Source: Lichenostomus cassidix
Taxonomy: Eukaryota > Chordata > Aves > Passeriformes > Meliphagidae
Direction of reading: 5' to 3'
NCBI GenBank assembly: GCA_008360975.2
Contig: VLJF02000454.1
Coordinates: forward strand, 1 to 64,000
DNA length: 64,000 bases
Numbering within the stretch: position 1 is the first letter of the stretch; every line of letters begins with the position of its first letter. Positions 60,201-62,669 of this stretch are shown here, piece by piece. Made by a program: the position numbers and the translations under genes. The notes beneath the pieces were generated by a model. It was not told where the DNA came from and did not search any database. It saw only the letters and a list, made by a program, of their open reading frames with translations.

Positions 60201-62669
60201 GTCAGTGCCATAGGCTCAGAATGTTAAAGATTGCAAAGTGTGCTGTCGTTCTGATGTTTGCTATGTACTCTATATATTTCTAATACAGGAACTGTGGAGA
60301 CTATTCAGGAGGCTGAGCTAGGCATATGAAGCTGATTTCTCTAGGAATCCACTGTGATCTGTGTGCTGGGCACAGTCACTTATCTGTGCTCCAGCTCTGC
60401 ATCTTTCTTTCTCCAGAAGGGGTGGGGGACACTTTAGGAATAGGATTTTCCATTCTTCAAATCATATTCCCTCTACCTATTCCAAGTTATTTATTCCAGG
60501 AGTTGCTTGGCAACAACCTCAGTCAGTCACCTCAGTGTTTGAGGGCTAATTTTTACGAGATCTGTCTGATTTAAAAATCAAGGCCAGGTTGGATAGGGCT
60601 TTGAGGAACCTGGTCTAGTGGAAGGAGTCCCTACCCCTGGCAAGGGTGTTGGGACTAGATGATTTCCTCTTTTTCTGTTCTAACTAGAGATACAAACCTA
60701 ATGTTTTGTAACAGCTCTAATTACAACTTTAGTTGCTCTTAATAAAAGCTCTAATGAATTATGTTTTCTATTTGACAGGGTCATCTGTCAGAAGCTTGGT
60801 CACGTGTGACAAAGAACGCTATTGCTGAAACCATCATAGCTCTGACCAAAATGGAGGAAGAGTACAGATCACCCGTGAGGTGCATTGCAACAACCAGAGT
60901 AAGAACTTCACTAAACTTAGCATTAGCTCATTGTAAATGTGCAGTAGGAGCCCTTCAAGAACCTTCTTATATGTTAGAAGGATAGGTATCCTAAAGGATA
61001 ATGGACAGGTATTCTAAAGCAGTCACTGTCCAAATAAAAGTTTTGCCCTCTCTGTGTCCCAGCAGATTGAGTTTTCTTGTGACAGAAGTACACAAGTCAA
61101 AACTGAATTAGAATTAAATATGCATAATGAAGAATAAGGGTGATGCTTCTGTACATTTGGGGGTTTATTATTGAAATAATTCTACTTGAAGTTTGTCACA
61201 CTTGCATTATACTAATCTGATATCATCTGTGTGGAAAATTGCACAATATGTATCAGCTGTCTTCTTTCAGCTCTCCAAGCAATTATTTTAAGTGGTTTGA
61301 CTTCTAGGTAATCAGTTGCCACATCTCAAGGCTATTATGAAAACACTCAGTAACAGATGTTCTCTTGGCCAATTAAGCTAAGCTTCACCTGTGTTAGCCT
61401 TAAAATAAAAAATATTTGCTGAGCACTTTATTACTTACCTGGTTTAACCTGGTGGTTTTCTTGGTCTTTACTTTTTATGTGAGTCTGTTATGGAAACTAA
61501 GGACTACTTTAATAGATTGCTTGAAATAGGATGAAAAACATATTTGTAAATGATGACATTCCTGCTGTCTTAGGGAATACAGATTTTAGCTTCTCAAGCT
61601 TAATAATTACATGTAAAAGAGGTTTGTAGTGGTTTTAAGCATTTGAAACTCATTTTGTTTTCCATCTTAAAAGGCTGTACTAGTTATTCTTTTCATCATT
61701 TTTGTTGCTCATATAGTCTCTGCTTTCTGGAGGTCAGTCTTTACCACTGGCTCCTGCTGTCATCATATTATTTTAATCAGGTCTTTGAGGAGCCCTGAAT
61801 GTCAGCCCAGCTTCTCCTGTGACTGAATGTAGTTCTGTTGTGGAGGTGTGGGGTTTTTGGGGGAGAGTCCAGTAAAGTTTCTCAATAAGTTTATTCAAAT
61901 CCAACATTTGATTAAAGACTATTCCAAAAAGCAGCTGTCAAGTGCCTTTTAGTTTTGTTTGCACTGACAAATTAATTATCCTAGTATAACTCATCTGTTC
62001 AGGATTTCGCTGTAGTTAGTGGGGAAGAAGAGAGAAAAGCTTCCTTTGAATAGTTAGCTCAGAATCCTTTTCTAGGTAATCTCAAATGTCCTATGCAGTG
62101 AGGAGGGAACAGGGAAACAAGTCTTATTGAACTGAGTTTTTAGGGGGTTGATTTTGGGCTTGATTTTATTTTTATTAGTTTGTATCCTTGAATTTCTTCT
62201 TCCCCAAAGCCTGCAATGTTTGGGAGCAAGGTGCAAGTCTATATTTGTGATATTTCTTTGTAACGTGCATAGATTGATCTTTCTCCACTTTTTCTTTCTT
62301 ATGTGCTAACTACTGTATTTATAATCATAAAGCAACCTACCTAAAAAGAAACAGGTAGTTCCCAAAAAATAAGCTTTATTGTGTTCCTGACTTCTTTTGG
62401 AAAATAAAAATCTTGCATTGTATGAGCAGGCTTCAGCTAACGGTAATAGAGTTTGCAGGTAACGGTGACATTCTTATCTGCCCAAGTTCATCTTTTCAGT
62501 GTTTGGTTGGGGTTTAGTTTGGTTTGAATACATCTAAGACATTTAATTCTACCTTGCCTTTCAATAGCTGTGGCTGGCCTTAGCATCCCTCTGTGTACTT
62601 GATCAGGATCACGTTGACAGACTTTCCTCAGGAAGATGGATGGGAAAGGATGGACAACAGAAACAGATG
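165..62669 (+). CDS. MYCBP2: MYCBP2 E3 ubiquitin ligase, internal part (34 exons, both ends outside window)
   Basis: This is the middle-to-late part of MYCBP2 (PAM/Phr1/Highwire/RPM-1). The family protein is a giant RING-type E3 ligase that works with FBXO45 and SKP1 in axon guidance, synapse formation and axon degeneration, in part by controlling DLK and NMNAT2. The joined exons give 2184 codons with no stop, and every junction keeps phase. In order, by residue of this fragment: linker 1-104, filamin repeat about 105-313, SH3-like module one 314-399, cassette 400-424, SH3-like module two about 445-543, disordered Ser/Pro/basic linker 544-1175, Cys/His cluster about 1176-1244, scaffold with acidic tract 1245-1657, DOC domain about 1658-1840, and the conserved region to 2184. 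The recalled human protein matches almost residue for residue. The RCC1 and PHR domains (upstream) and the B-box-like, RING and catalytic cysteine regions (downstream) are not in the window. The joined span covers introns; individual exons are listed separately. Confidence 0.97.
253..3824 (+). other. Intron E1-E2 (3.6 kb)
   Basis: AT-rich intron. Open frames here, such as 980-1318, lack codon bias, homology or splice context. An 8-bp inverted repeat (AGATCTGG/CCAGATCT) lies near 3010-3032. I see nothing else that is functional. Confidence 0.7.
3825..3874 (+). CDS. MYCBP2: MYCBP2 exon E2 (acidic microexon-like)
   Basis: A 50-nt exon that completes the split Gly codon and encodes SEFEEDLEILEEAALQ, a short acidic helix. 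The donor is GTATAC. The acceptor region is TTCCAGCAG, a tandem NAGNAG site. Using the first AG would start the exon at 3822 and add one Ala. I chose the second AG from recalled similarity to MYCBP2, so the start could be 3 nt earlier. Confidence 0.9.
3875..4989 (+). other. Intron E2-E3 (1.1 kb) with A15 at its 3' end
   Basis: Intron with a pyrimidine tract near 4937-4972, followed by GCC and then 15 consecutive A (4974-4988) directly before the final G at 4989. Open frames at 4329-4571 and 4813-5166 come from chance intron frames, the second running into E3. Confidence 0.75.
4990..5162 (+). CDS. MYCBP2: MYCBP2 exon E3
   Basis: 173 nt, phase 0 in, two bases left over. It encodes VCKSHSGILGKG near its start and FIACVPGSSGGRLA near its end, both strongly conserved in MYCBP2. 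It is the linker just before the filamin repeat. The acceptor AG is preceded by 15 A rather than by pyrimidines. The start is fixed by protein similarity and by phase with E2. The donor is GTAAAA. Confidence 0.93.
5402..5546 (+). CDS. MYCBP2: MYCBP2 exon E4 (start of filamin repeat)
   Basis: 145 nt. It completes an Arg codon and then encodes WLQPDSYADPQ, followed by DDIRCGWP and TVQTKDQYGDVVHVPNMK. The last stretch is the typical first half of a filamin/ABP280 immunoglobulin-like repeat, where a phrase like V-x-T-K-D-x-x-G-D precedes a strand-rich segment. The acceptor is TGCTGTAG and the donor is GTAATT. It ends in phase 0. Confidence 0.95.
5547..7370 (+). other. Intron E4-E5 (1.8 kb)
   Basis: AT-rich intron. 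Open frames on either strand (5598-5831, 6744-6995, 7076-7381 minus) have no recognisable product. The last one runs into E5 from the opposite strand. Confidence 0.7.
7371..7583 (+). CDS. MYCBP2: MYCBP2 exon E5 (filamin repeat insert)
   Basis: 213 nt, exactly 71 codons, phase 0 in and out. It begins VEVKAIPVSQKKTS, which continues a filamin strand. A low-complexity Gln/Lys/Ser/Pro insert follows, and the exon ends SYEPMIVKEARYIAITMMK. The insert makes this repeat longer than an ordinary filamin repeat of about 95 residues. The acceptor is TTATTACAG and the donor is GTAAGT. Confidence 0.95.
7584..9980 (+). other. Intron E5-E6 (2.4 kb)
   Basis: AT-rich intron. It contains a perfect 12-bp inverted repeat at 8482-8511 (listed separately) and a short direct duplication of TAGCTGATATTTCTGAT around 8575-8613. 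Chance open frames at 9123-9359, 9299-9520 and 9480-9710 are not supported as genes. Confidence 0.7.
8482..8511. repeat. Perfect 12-bp inverted repeat with 6-nt loop
   Basis: GATATTTACAAC (8482-8493), loop CAGAGA (8494-8499), GTTGTAAATATC (8500-8511). The arms are exact reverse complements. In the transcript this would form a short AU-rich hairpin inside an intron. No transposon ends or target duplication were recognised around it. Confidence 0.85.
9981..10036 (+). CDS. MYCBP2: MYCBP2 exon E6 (filamin repeat)
   Basis: A 56-nt exon, phase 0 in, two bases out. It encodes AYENYSFEELRFASPTPK plus the start of an Arg codon, matching the middle of the MYCBP2 filamin repeat. The acceptor is CTTTTTATAG and the donor is GTAGAC. 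Confidence 0.93.
10473..10588 (+). CDS. MYCBP2: MYCBP2 exon E7 (filamin repeat core)
   Basis: 116 nt. It encodes the signature second half of a filamin repeat: NNDGTYCANWTPGAVGLYTI and HVTIDGIEI, where D-G-T-Y and P-x-x-x-G-x-Y are the usual conserved positions. The acceptor is TTATGCCTAG and the donor is GTACTT. One base is left over and joins E8 to make Asp. Confidence 0.96.
10589..12643 (+). other. Intron E7-E8 (2.1 kb)
   Basis: AT-rich intron. The 10623-10883 frame is an extension of intron sequence after E7. The minus-strand frame at 12189-12401 has no recognised homology. I see no other feature. Confidence 0.7.
12644..12741 (+). CDS. MYCBP2: MYCBP2 exon E8 (end of filamin repeat)
   Basis: 98 nt. 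It encodes DAGLEVKVKDPPKGMIPPG, the last filamin strand and a Pro-rich exit, then a Lys/Pro linker ending PQPNK. It ends in phase 0. The acceptor is GCTTATAG. The donor GTTTGG is a weak match to the consensus, but AAG precedes it. Confidence 0.94.
12742..16488 (+). other. Intron E8-E9 (3.7 kb)
   Basis: AT-rich intron. A small inverted repeat, CCCTAAC/GTTAGGG with a 5-nt loop, lies at 14973-14991. The longest open frame (15157-15552) begins at a TTG, has no recognisable domain and ends in a run of aromatic residues encoded by T-rich intron. I read it as chance. The 3' end is a long pyrimidine tract before TCTCTTAG. Confidence 0.7.
16489..16605 (+). CDS. MYCBP2: MYCBP2 exon E9 (SH3-like module one, first half)
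   Basis: 117 nt, 39 codons, phase 0 in and out. It encodes VRKFVAKDSAGLRIRSHPSL, then IGIVKVNGSITFIDE. The pattern of a beta hairpin, G-x-x-I-R-S-x-P-x-L and a following V-x-V-G-like strand resembles SH3b-type small barrels. The same pattern recurs in E12. The acceptor is TCTCTTAG and the donor is GTAATC. Confidence 0.95.
16606..17365 (+). other. Intron E9-E10 (760 bp)
   Basis: Short AT-rich intron with nothing recognised beyond splice signals. Confidence 0.75.
17366..17506 (+). CDS. MYCBP2: MYCBP2 exon E10 (SH3-like module one, second half)
   Basis: 141 nt, 47 codons, phase 0 in and out. It encodes IHNDDGVWLRLNDE, then KYVPNMNGYTEAWCLSF and a tail LGKSLLVPVD. The G-V-W-L-R-L strand and the later E-A-W motif have counterparts in E13. 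The acceptor is TTTCCCATAG and the donor is GTAAGT. Confidence 0.95.
17507..23458 (+). other. Intron E10-E11 (6.0 kb)
   Basis: Long AT-rich intron. Open frames near 19413-19751 (minus), 22423-22665 (minus), 22510-22767 and 22829-23242 have no splice signals in matching phase and no recognised homology. Several A or T homopolymers occur, for example near 19912-19923. I found no repeat element. Confidence 0.7.
23459..23533 (+). CDS. MYCBP2: MYCBP2 exon E11 (75-nt cassette)
   Basis: 75 nt, exactly 25 codons, phase 0 at both ends. It encodes NVFNASQGVRDLDFFSWTSK followed by ALPPK. The acceptor TTGCTCAG follows a T-rich tract and the donor AAG/GTGAGT is strong. Because it preserves frame and sits between two long introns, it can be skipped. 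I recall a similar segment in some human MYCBP2 isoforms, so I treat it as a genuine alternative exon. It lies between the two SH3-like modules. Confidence 0.85.
23534..25630 (+). other. Intron E11-E12 (2.1 kb)
   Basis: AT-rich intron ending in a long pyrimidine tract with a T10 run before AATTTCTCAG. Nothing else was recognised. Confidence 0.7.
25631..25855 (+). CDS. MYCBP2: MYCBP2 exon E12 (SH3-like module two, first half)
   Basis: 225 nt, 75 codons, phase 0 in and out. It begins ESRSNADDFFKDLN and continues DMPFIRGGPGVYKVVKTGPS, then HNIRSCPNLRGIPIGMLVLG and KVKAVGE. The latter part repeats the E9 pattern (I-R-S-x-P-x-L, then a V-x-x-G strand) and ends at the same point of the module. Strong similarity to MYCBP2. 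The donor is GTATGG. Confidence 0.96.
25856..26757 (+). other. Intron E12-E13 (0.9 kb)
   Basis: AT-rich intron. Nothing recognised beyond splice signals; the acceptor is GTGCATCAG. Confidence 0.75.
26758..26890 (+). CDS. MYCBP2: MYCBP2 exon E13 (SH3-like module two, second half; GC donor)
   Basis: 133 nt, phase 0 in, one base out. It encodes VTNSEGTWVQMDKNSMVEF, then DEGEAWSLARDRGGNQYLRH and ED. It parallels E10 (G-x-W-V/L, E-A-W). The donor is GATG/GCAAGT, so the intron starts with GC instead of GT. No GT nearby preserves the frame: the nearest one (GTTGTT, 26898) would create TGA when joined to E14. Joining at GC gives Glu-Gln, as expected for the family. Confidence 0.93.
26891..29570 (+). 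other. Intron E13-E14 (2.7 kb, GC-AG type)
   Basis: Starts GCAAGT and ends TTTTTTACAG. The interior is AT-rich with several T and A homopolymers (for example 28821-28831). No gene or repeat element was recognised. Confidence 0.75.
29571..29696 (+). CDS. MYCBP2: MYCBP2 exon E14 (start of disordered linker)
   Basis: 126 nt, phase 1 in and 1 out. It encodes EQVLLDQNVQTPPPSPFSIQ, then a Gly/Ser-rich stretch containing GQGFDYGLGNNK. The T-P-P-P-S-P motif suggests a proline-directed phosphorylation or SH3-ligand site; this is inference. The donor is GTATGT. Because its donor phase equals that of the following cassettes, E15 and X1 can each be included or skipped without shifting frame. Confidence 0.94.
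29697..33045 (+). other. Intron E14-E15 (3.3 kb) with a CR1 remnant
   Basis: AT-rich intron. It carries a minus-strand CR1 fragment at 31797-31868 (listed separately). I found nothing else beyond chance open frames such as 32263-32451. Confidence 0.7.
31797..31868 (-). mobile_element. CR1 LINE 3'-end remnant
   Basis: The segment reads GGAGTGGCTGGGGTTGGAAG followed by GGACCTCAGAGATCATCT, which is the reverse complement of the conserved 3' end of bird CR1 elements. Only about 70 bp is left, so it is a heavily 5'-truncated dead copy. It lies antisense to MYCBP2. Identification rests on recalled CR1 consensus. Confidence 0.85.
33046..33207 (+). CDS. MYCBP2: MYCBP2 exon E15 (162-nt cassette)
   Basis: 162 nt, 54 codons, phase 1 at both ends. 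It encodes GDQLSAILNSIQSRPNLPAP, then IFDQAAKPPSS, then PFVFGQPLSFQQPQPQLQ. It is rich in Pro, Gln and Ser and probably disordered. I recall the matching segment in human MYCBP2, including the near-identical start, so I accept it as a real exon. It is frame-neutral and therefore may be alternative. The acceptor is CCCACTACAG and the donor is A/GTAAGT, both good. Confidence 0.9.
36558..36842 (-). pseudogene. Possible decayed coding fragment, unidentified (minus strand)
   Basis: The minus strand is open for about 95 codons. The translation includes ELITDGWTAALQYGLDRKQ and later TRKQYLKQYARTALEEVEHI, a composition that looks like a helical protein rather than translated intron. I do not recognise the family. 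The plus strand of the same segment is also open for 66 codons (36600-36797), so the open frame may only reflect local base composition. No start, splice signals or poly(A) tail are evident. Could be a retrocopy remnant or chance. Confidence 0.25.
37694..37957 (+). pseudogene. Possible decayed coding fragment, unidentified (plus strand)
   Basis: In a single frame the sequence reads YDIWHFQEVKKDTLIAINRL and continues LEEIQLTAVL, then a stop. The same frame carries further stops, then VKEEYIVFEEASIA, then after another stop ATQQRQVSAFLPHDEEKKWH and FRRNLSLTPLSSDI. Four stops interrupt about 87 codons. The stretches between stops have protein-like composition. I do not recognise the source. It is not in phase with MYCBP2 splicing. 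An old pseudogene fragment is possible, and chance is not excluded. Confidence 0.25.
39866..39967 (+). CDS. MYCBP2: Candidate MYCBP2 cassette exon X1 (102 nt)
   Basis: Between CCACTGTAG and the donor GTGGGT lie 102 nt that stay open in the frame required by E14 or E15, and that leave phase 1 as E16 requires. The peptide is SPSCCLASRERIYKTSDVAG followed by PASAISSLSHKLK. The upstream tract (CTGCTTCTGTGCAACTGTTTTCCACTGTAG region) is a good acceptor. The Ser-rich, basic composition fits the disordered linker. I do not firmly recall this segment from known MYCBP2 proteins, so it is inferred from splice logic alone. Confidence 0.5.
39968..42626 (+). other. Intron X1-E16 (2.7 kb)
   Basis: AT-rich intron with T and A homopolymers (for example 40291-40306). 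Open frames at 41697-41915 and 42322-42603 (minus) are unsupported. The acceptor for E16, ATTATACAG, is preceded by a poor pyrimidine tract. Confidence 0.7.
42627..44270 (+). CDS. MYCBP2: MYCBP2 exon E16 (1644-nt exon: disordered linker and first zinc ligands)
   Basis: The largest exon, 548 codons, phase 1 at both ends. The frame is open upstream to 42581, but that is intron. The first 300 codons are Ser/Pro/Arg-rich with repeated S-P and R-S-x-S motifs (RSLSPNHN, RSTSPKPK), suiting a disordered, phosphorylated linker. The stretch SPSVAECARAVFAAFLWHEG begins a conserved helical block. A lysine-rich run of K-K-E-K repeats near 44067-44130 could act as a nuclear localisation or RNA/acid-binding patch. 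The end encodes CELCGESHPYPVTYHMRQAH, a C-x2-C-x10-H-x4-H zinc-finger-like motif completed in E17. The donor is GTAGGA. Confidence 0.97.
44271..45180 (+). other. Intron E16-E17 (0.9 kb)
   Basis: AT-rich intron that interrupts the Cys/His cluster. It ends in TTTCCCCTGATACAG. Nothing else recognised. Confidence 0.75.
45181..45350 (+). CDS. MYCBP2: MYCBP2 exon E17 (rest of Cys/His cluster)
   Basis: 170 nt. It encodes GCGRYAGGQGYNSIGHFCGG, then WAGNCGDGGIGGSTWYLVCD and RCREKYLREKQAAAREK. With the end of E16 this gives at least seven cysteines and several histidines in about 65 residues. They are arranged as CxxC, HxxxxH, C, C, C and CxxC with many glycines, a probable multi-zinc module. It is nearly identical across vertebrate MYCBP2 as I recall it. 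The donor is GTATTT. Confidence 0.96.
45351..46132 (+). other. Intron E17-E18 (0.8 kb) with candidate poison exon
   Basis: AT-rich intron. It holds an open segment after a good acceptor at 45701-45705 (listed separately) and a short TTA repeat at about 45820-45836. Confidence 0.7.
45706..45772 (+). other. MYCBP2: Candidate poison or alternative last exon in MYCBP2
   Basis: After TTTGTGTTTATAG the frame set by E17 stays open for 35 codons, reading FNDPHNPDHWIQDATRAVFN and ending at TAA (45811-45813). Donor-like GTACAAG at 45773 would give a 67-nt exon. Joined to E18, that exon shifts frame and meets TAG within five codons, so inclusion would truncate the protein and probably trigger decay. 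Without that donor it could be a short terminal exon; ATTAAA occurs at about 45840. No family recollection supports it. Confidence 0.3.
46133..46377 (+). CDS. MYCBP2: MYCBP2 exon E18
   Basis: 245 nt, phase 0 in, two bases out. It encodes IKQSRRKPMQVKTPRALPTM, then a hydrophobic helix ALYLLSLSSAAEPS and KMPCLYLQTLA. The basic start follows the zinc cluster. Human MYCBP2 has Val at the first position by recollection. The acceptor is TTATCTAG and the donor is GTACTT. Confidence 0.95.
46378..47086 (+). other. Intron E18-E19 (0.7 kb)
   Basis: AT-rich. Contains a TA-rich simple repeat at about 46444-46490. Nothing else recognised. Confidence 0.75.
47087..47254 (+). CDS. MYCBP2: MYCBP2 exon E19
   Basis: 168 nt, phase 2 at both ends. 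It encodes HHHENFAGYQDDNLFQDEMR, then YLRSTSVPAPYISVTPDASP and an acidic stretch FEEPESNMKSMPP. It is conserved in MYCBP2 with no named domain. The acceptor TTGGTGTAG is modest; the donor is GTACTT. Confidence 0.95.
47255..48912 (+). other. Intron E19-E20 (1.7 kb)
   Basis: AT-rich intron with nothing recognised beyond splice signals. The acceptor is CTTTGTAG. Confidence 0.7.
48913..49070 (+). CDS. MYCBP2: MYCBP2 exon E20
   Basis: 158 nt. It encodes LETSPITDTDLAKRTVFQRS, then a basic stretch ARVKAIPRRRVNSGDA. Two R-rich segments around Ser residues suggest kinase or 14-3-3-type sites, by inference only. The donor is GTAAGA. It leaves one base for the Glu codon shared with E21. Confidence 0.95.
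49071..49513 (+). other. Intron E20-E21 (443 bp)
   Basis: Short intron carrying a 31-bp duplication with palindromic core at 49138-49195 (listed separately). Confidence 0.75.
49138..49195. repeat. Two-copy 31-bp tandem duplication with palindromic core
   Basis: The unit AGACAAATAGATCTTTTATA, continued by AGATCT, occurs at 49138 and again at 49169, a period of 31 bp. Each unit contains the near-palindrome TAGATCTT/AAGATCTA around a 4-nt centre, so each copy can fold. Lies just inside the intron after E20. Confidence 0.85.
49514..49713 (+). CDS. MYCBP2: MYCBP2 exon E21
   Basis: 200 nt, ending in phase 0. It encodes VGSSLLRHPSPELSRLISAH, then GERNFQWPVLAFVIQHHDLE and a helix ending CRVFAME. 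It is nearly identical to the family sequence and helical scaffold in character. The acceptor TTTTAAATAG has a weak pyrimidine tract; the donor is GTATTA. Confidence 0.96.
49997..50146 (+). CDS. MYCBP2: MYCBP2 exon E22 (acidic tract)
   Basis: 150 nt, 50 codons, phase 0 in and out. It encodes AFNWLLCNVIQTTSLHDILW, a helical pair, then VEPEEEEDEENKSNKENAEQ, a strongly acidic segment with a KEN tripeptide. The acceptor is TTTGTTTTAG and the donor is GTAAGT. Confidence 0.95.
50147..51344 (+). other. Intron E22-E23 (1.2 kb)
   Basis: AT-rich intron with a short TA repeat at about 50586-50598. No other feature seen. Confidence 0.7.
51345..51505 (+). CDS. MYCBP2: MYCBP2 exon E23
   Basis: 161 nt. 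It encodes EKDTRVCEHPLSDIVIAGEA, then LPHTFHRLLQTISDLMMSLP and LQQMAL-like helix ALQQMAL. Two bases are left for the Arg codon shared with E24. The acceptor is CCACTGTAG and the donor is GTAAGC. Confidence 0.95.
51506..52090 (+). other. Intron E23-E24 (585 bp)
   Basis: AT-rich intron. Nothing recognised beyond splice signals; the acceptor is GTGTTTTCAG. Confidence 0.75.
52091..52247 (+). CDS. MYCBP2: MYCBP2 exon E24 (GC donor)
   Basis: 157 nt, ending in phase 0. It encodes CWSLKFKQSDHQFLHQSNVF, then INNILSKSDDGDSEESFSIS and FEVMNQ. It leads into the DOC domain. The donor is CAG/GCAAGT, a textbook GC-AG site, fixed because the next exon must start with GAA to continue the family sequence, and because no GT donor gives that join. 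Confidence 0.94.
52248..52878 (+). other. Intron E24-E25 (631 bp, GC-AG type)
   Basis: Starts GCAAGT and ends TTTTCACAG. AT-rich, nothing else recognised. Confidence 0.8.
52879..53103 (+). CDS. MYCBP2: MYCBP2 exon E25 (DOC domain, first part)
   Basis: 225 nt, 75 codons, phase 0 in and out. It encodes DIKTSSRPAMIGSLTDGSTE, then TFWESGDEDKNKTKNITINC and YVCVHVDNSRDLG. The phrase D-G-S-x-E-T-F-W-E-S-G-D is the hallmark of DOC/APC10 galactose-binding-like beta barrels, which in APC10 help bind substrates. The donor is GTAAGA. Confidence 0.97.
53104..53828 (+). other. Intron E25-E26 (725 bp) with 47-bp minisatellite
   Basis: AT-rich intron containing the 47-bp tandem repeat at 53503-53626 (listed separately) and a T12 run near 53711. 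Confidence 0.75.
53503..53626. repeat. 47-bp tandem repeat, about 2.6 copies
   Basis: The unit starts TGTATGAAAGCTGTAGTTGA and continues with an AT-rich tail including TGTATACAATAAAATAT. Copies start at 53503, 53550 and 53597, a period of 47, and appear identical until the third breaks off after TATATATG-like sequence. Each full unit contains AATAAA. Near identity implies recent expansion and likely length polymorphism. Confidence 0.92.
53829..53894 (+). CDS. MYCBP2: MYCBP2 exon E26 (DOC domain, middle)
   Basis: A 66-nt exon, 22 codons, phase 0 in and out. It encodes NKVTSMTFLTGKAVEDLCRI followed by KQ, a DOC strand and turn. Although it preserves frame, skipping it would delete core strands of the domain, so it is probably constitutive. 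The acceptor is GTTGCAG and the donor is GTAAAC. Confidence 0.95.
53895..55104 (+). other. Intron E26-E27 (1.2 kb)
   Basis: AT-rich intron with an A14 run near 54313-54326. No other feature seen. Confidence 0.7.
55105..55344 (+). CDS. MYCBP2: MYCBP2 exon E27 (DOC domain, last part)
   Basis: 240 nt, 80 codons, phase 0 in and out. It encodes VDLDSRHIGWVTSELPGGDN, then HIIKIELKGPENTLRVRQVK and a helical tail with ETLRVFRLITSQ. The G-W and I-K-I-E-L strands with L-R-V-R-Q-V-K are the conserved later strands of the DOC barrel. The donor is GTGGGA. Confidence 0.96.
55482..55580 (+). CDS. MYCBP2: MYCBP2 exon E28
   Basis: 99 nt, 33 codons, phase 0. It encodes VFGKLISGDAEPTPEQEEKA, then LLSSPEGEEKVHN, an acidic linker after the DOC domain. 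The donor AAT/GTATTT is weak; it is chosen because human MYCBP2 continues with the Ala-Thr-Ser of E29. The acceptor is TTCTTCCAG. Confidence 0.93.
55581..56191 (+). other. Intron E28-E29 (611 bp)
   Basis: AT-rich intron with a two-copy 24-bp duplication of TATAATGTATTTTTAATAGT plus AATC at about 55721-55768. The acceptor at its end, TTGTTGTGAAG, has a poor pyrimidine tract. Confidence 0.75.
56192..56272 (+). CDS. MYCBP2: MYCBP2 exon E29
   Basis: An 81-nt exon, 27 codons, phase 0. It encodes ATSDADLKEHMVGIIFSRSK followed by LTNLQKQ. The acceptor AAG and the donor GTTTGT are both weak, yet the frame and protein match are exact. Frame-neutral, so skipping is possible, but no evidence for it is seen. 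Confidence 0.93.
56273..56876 (+). other. Intron E29-E30 (604 bp)
   Basis: AT-rich until its last 50 bases. Minus-strand open frames over this end and E30 are shadows of the coding exon. Confidence 0.75.
56877..57143 (+). CDS. MYCBP2: MYCBP2 exon E30 (strikingly GC-rich)
   Basis: 267 nt, 89 codons, phase 0. It encodes VCAHIVQAIRMEATRVREEW, then EHAISSKENANSQPSDEDAS and SSDAYCFELLSMVLALSGSN, ending PRVQRQ. It is helical with a short acidic loop holding a KEN tripeptide. Most codons end in G or C and CpG is frequent, unlike every other exon here, yet the protein is nearly identical to the family sequence. The acceptor is TTTGGCCAG and the donor is GTCAGT. Longer frames on both strands over this exon are by-products of its base composition. 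Confidence 0.97.
57144..58535 (+). other. Intron E30-E31 (1.4 kb)
   Basis: The first 50 bases keep the raised GC of E30, then it becomes AT-rich. Chance open frames only. It ends in a T-rich tract and TCTCCAG. Confidence 0.7.
58536..58819 (+). CDS. MYCBP2: MYCBP2 exon E31
   Basis: 284 nt, phase 0 in, two bases out. It encodes VTSLLRRVLPEVTPSRLASI, then DISDIIHSTEKGDWNKLGIL, LGCIAKALTVQLKAKGTTIT and VTTVTLPMIFN. It is a conserved mixed helix/strand region near the C-terminal catalytic part, with no named domain that I can support. The donor GTTTGT is weak. Confidence 0.96.
58954..59050 (+). CDS. MYCBP2: MYCBP2 exon E32
   Basis: 97 nt, ending in phase 0. It encodes YIRRGESHWWMKGSTPTQIS, then EIIIKLIKDMAA. 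The W-W-M-K-G-S-T phrase is invariant in the family as I recall it. The intron before it is only 134 bp. The acceptor is CCTTTGCAG and the donor is GTGAGT. Confidence 0.96.
59051..60778 (+). other. Intron E32-E33 (1.7 kb) with a CR1 remnant
   Basis: AT-rich intron with a sense-oriented CR1 fragment at 60577-60686 (listed separately). Nothing else recognised. Confidence 0.7.
60577..60686 (+). mobile_element. CR1 LINE 3'-end remnant
   Basis: Contains CAGGTTGGATAGGGCTTTGA, then ACCTGGTCTAGTGGAAGG and TTGGGACTAGATGATTTCCT, the recognisable 3' region of bird CR1. The copy is 5'-truncated and diverged, about 110 bp, in the same orientation as MYCBP2. It ends about 90 bp before the E33 acceptor. 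Confidence 0.88.
60779..60898 (+). CDS. MYCBP2: MYCBP2 exon E33
   Basis: 120 nt, 40 codons, phase 0. It encodes GHLSEAWSRVTKNAIAETII, then ALTKMEEEYRSPVRCIATTR. Helical. The acceptor is TATTTGACAG and the donor is GTAAGA. Confidence 0.96.
60899..62567 (+). other. Intron E33-E34 (1.7 kb)
   Basis: AT-rich intron. No repeat element or supported gene seen. The acceptor is CTTTCAATAG. Confidence 0.7.
62568..62669 (+). CDS. MYCBP2: MYCBP2 exon E34 (last exon in window)
   Basis: 102 nt, 34 codons, phase 0. It encodes LWLALASLCVLDQDHVDRLS, then SGRWMGKDGQQKQM. In the family the next exon starts the B-box-like zinc finger, which is not found before 64000. The donor is ATG/GTGAGA. Confidence 0.95.
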
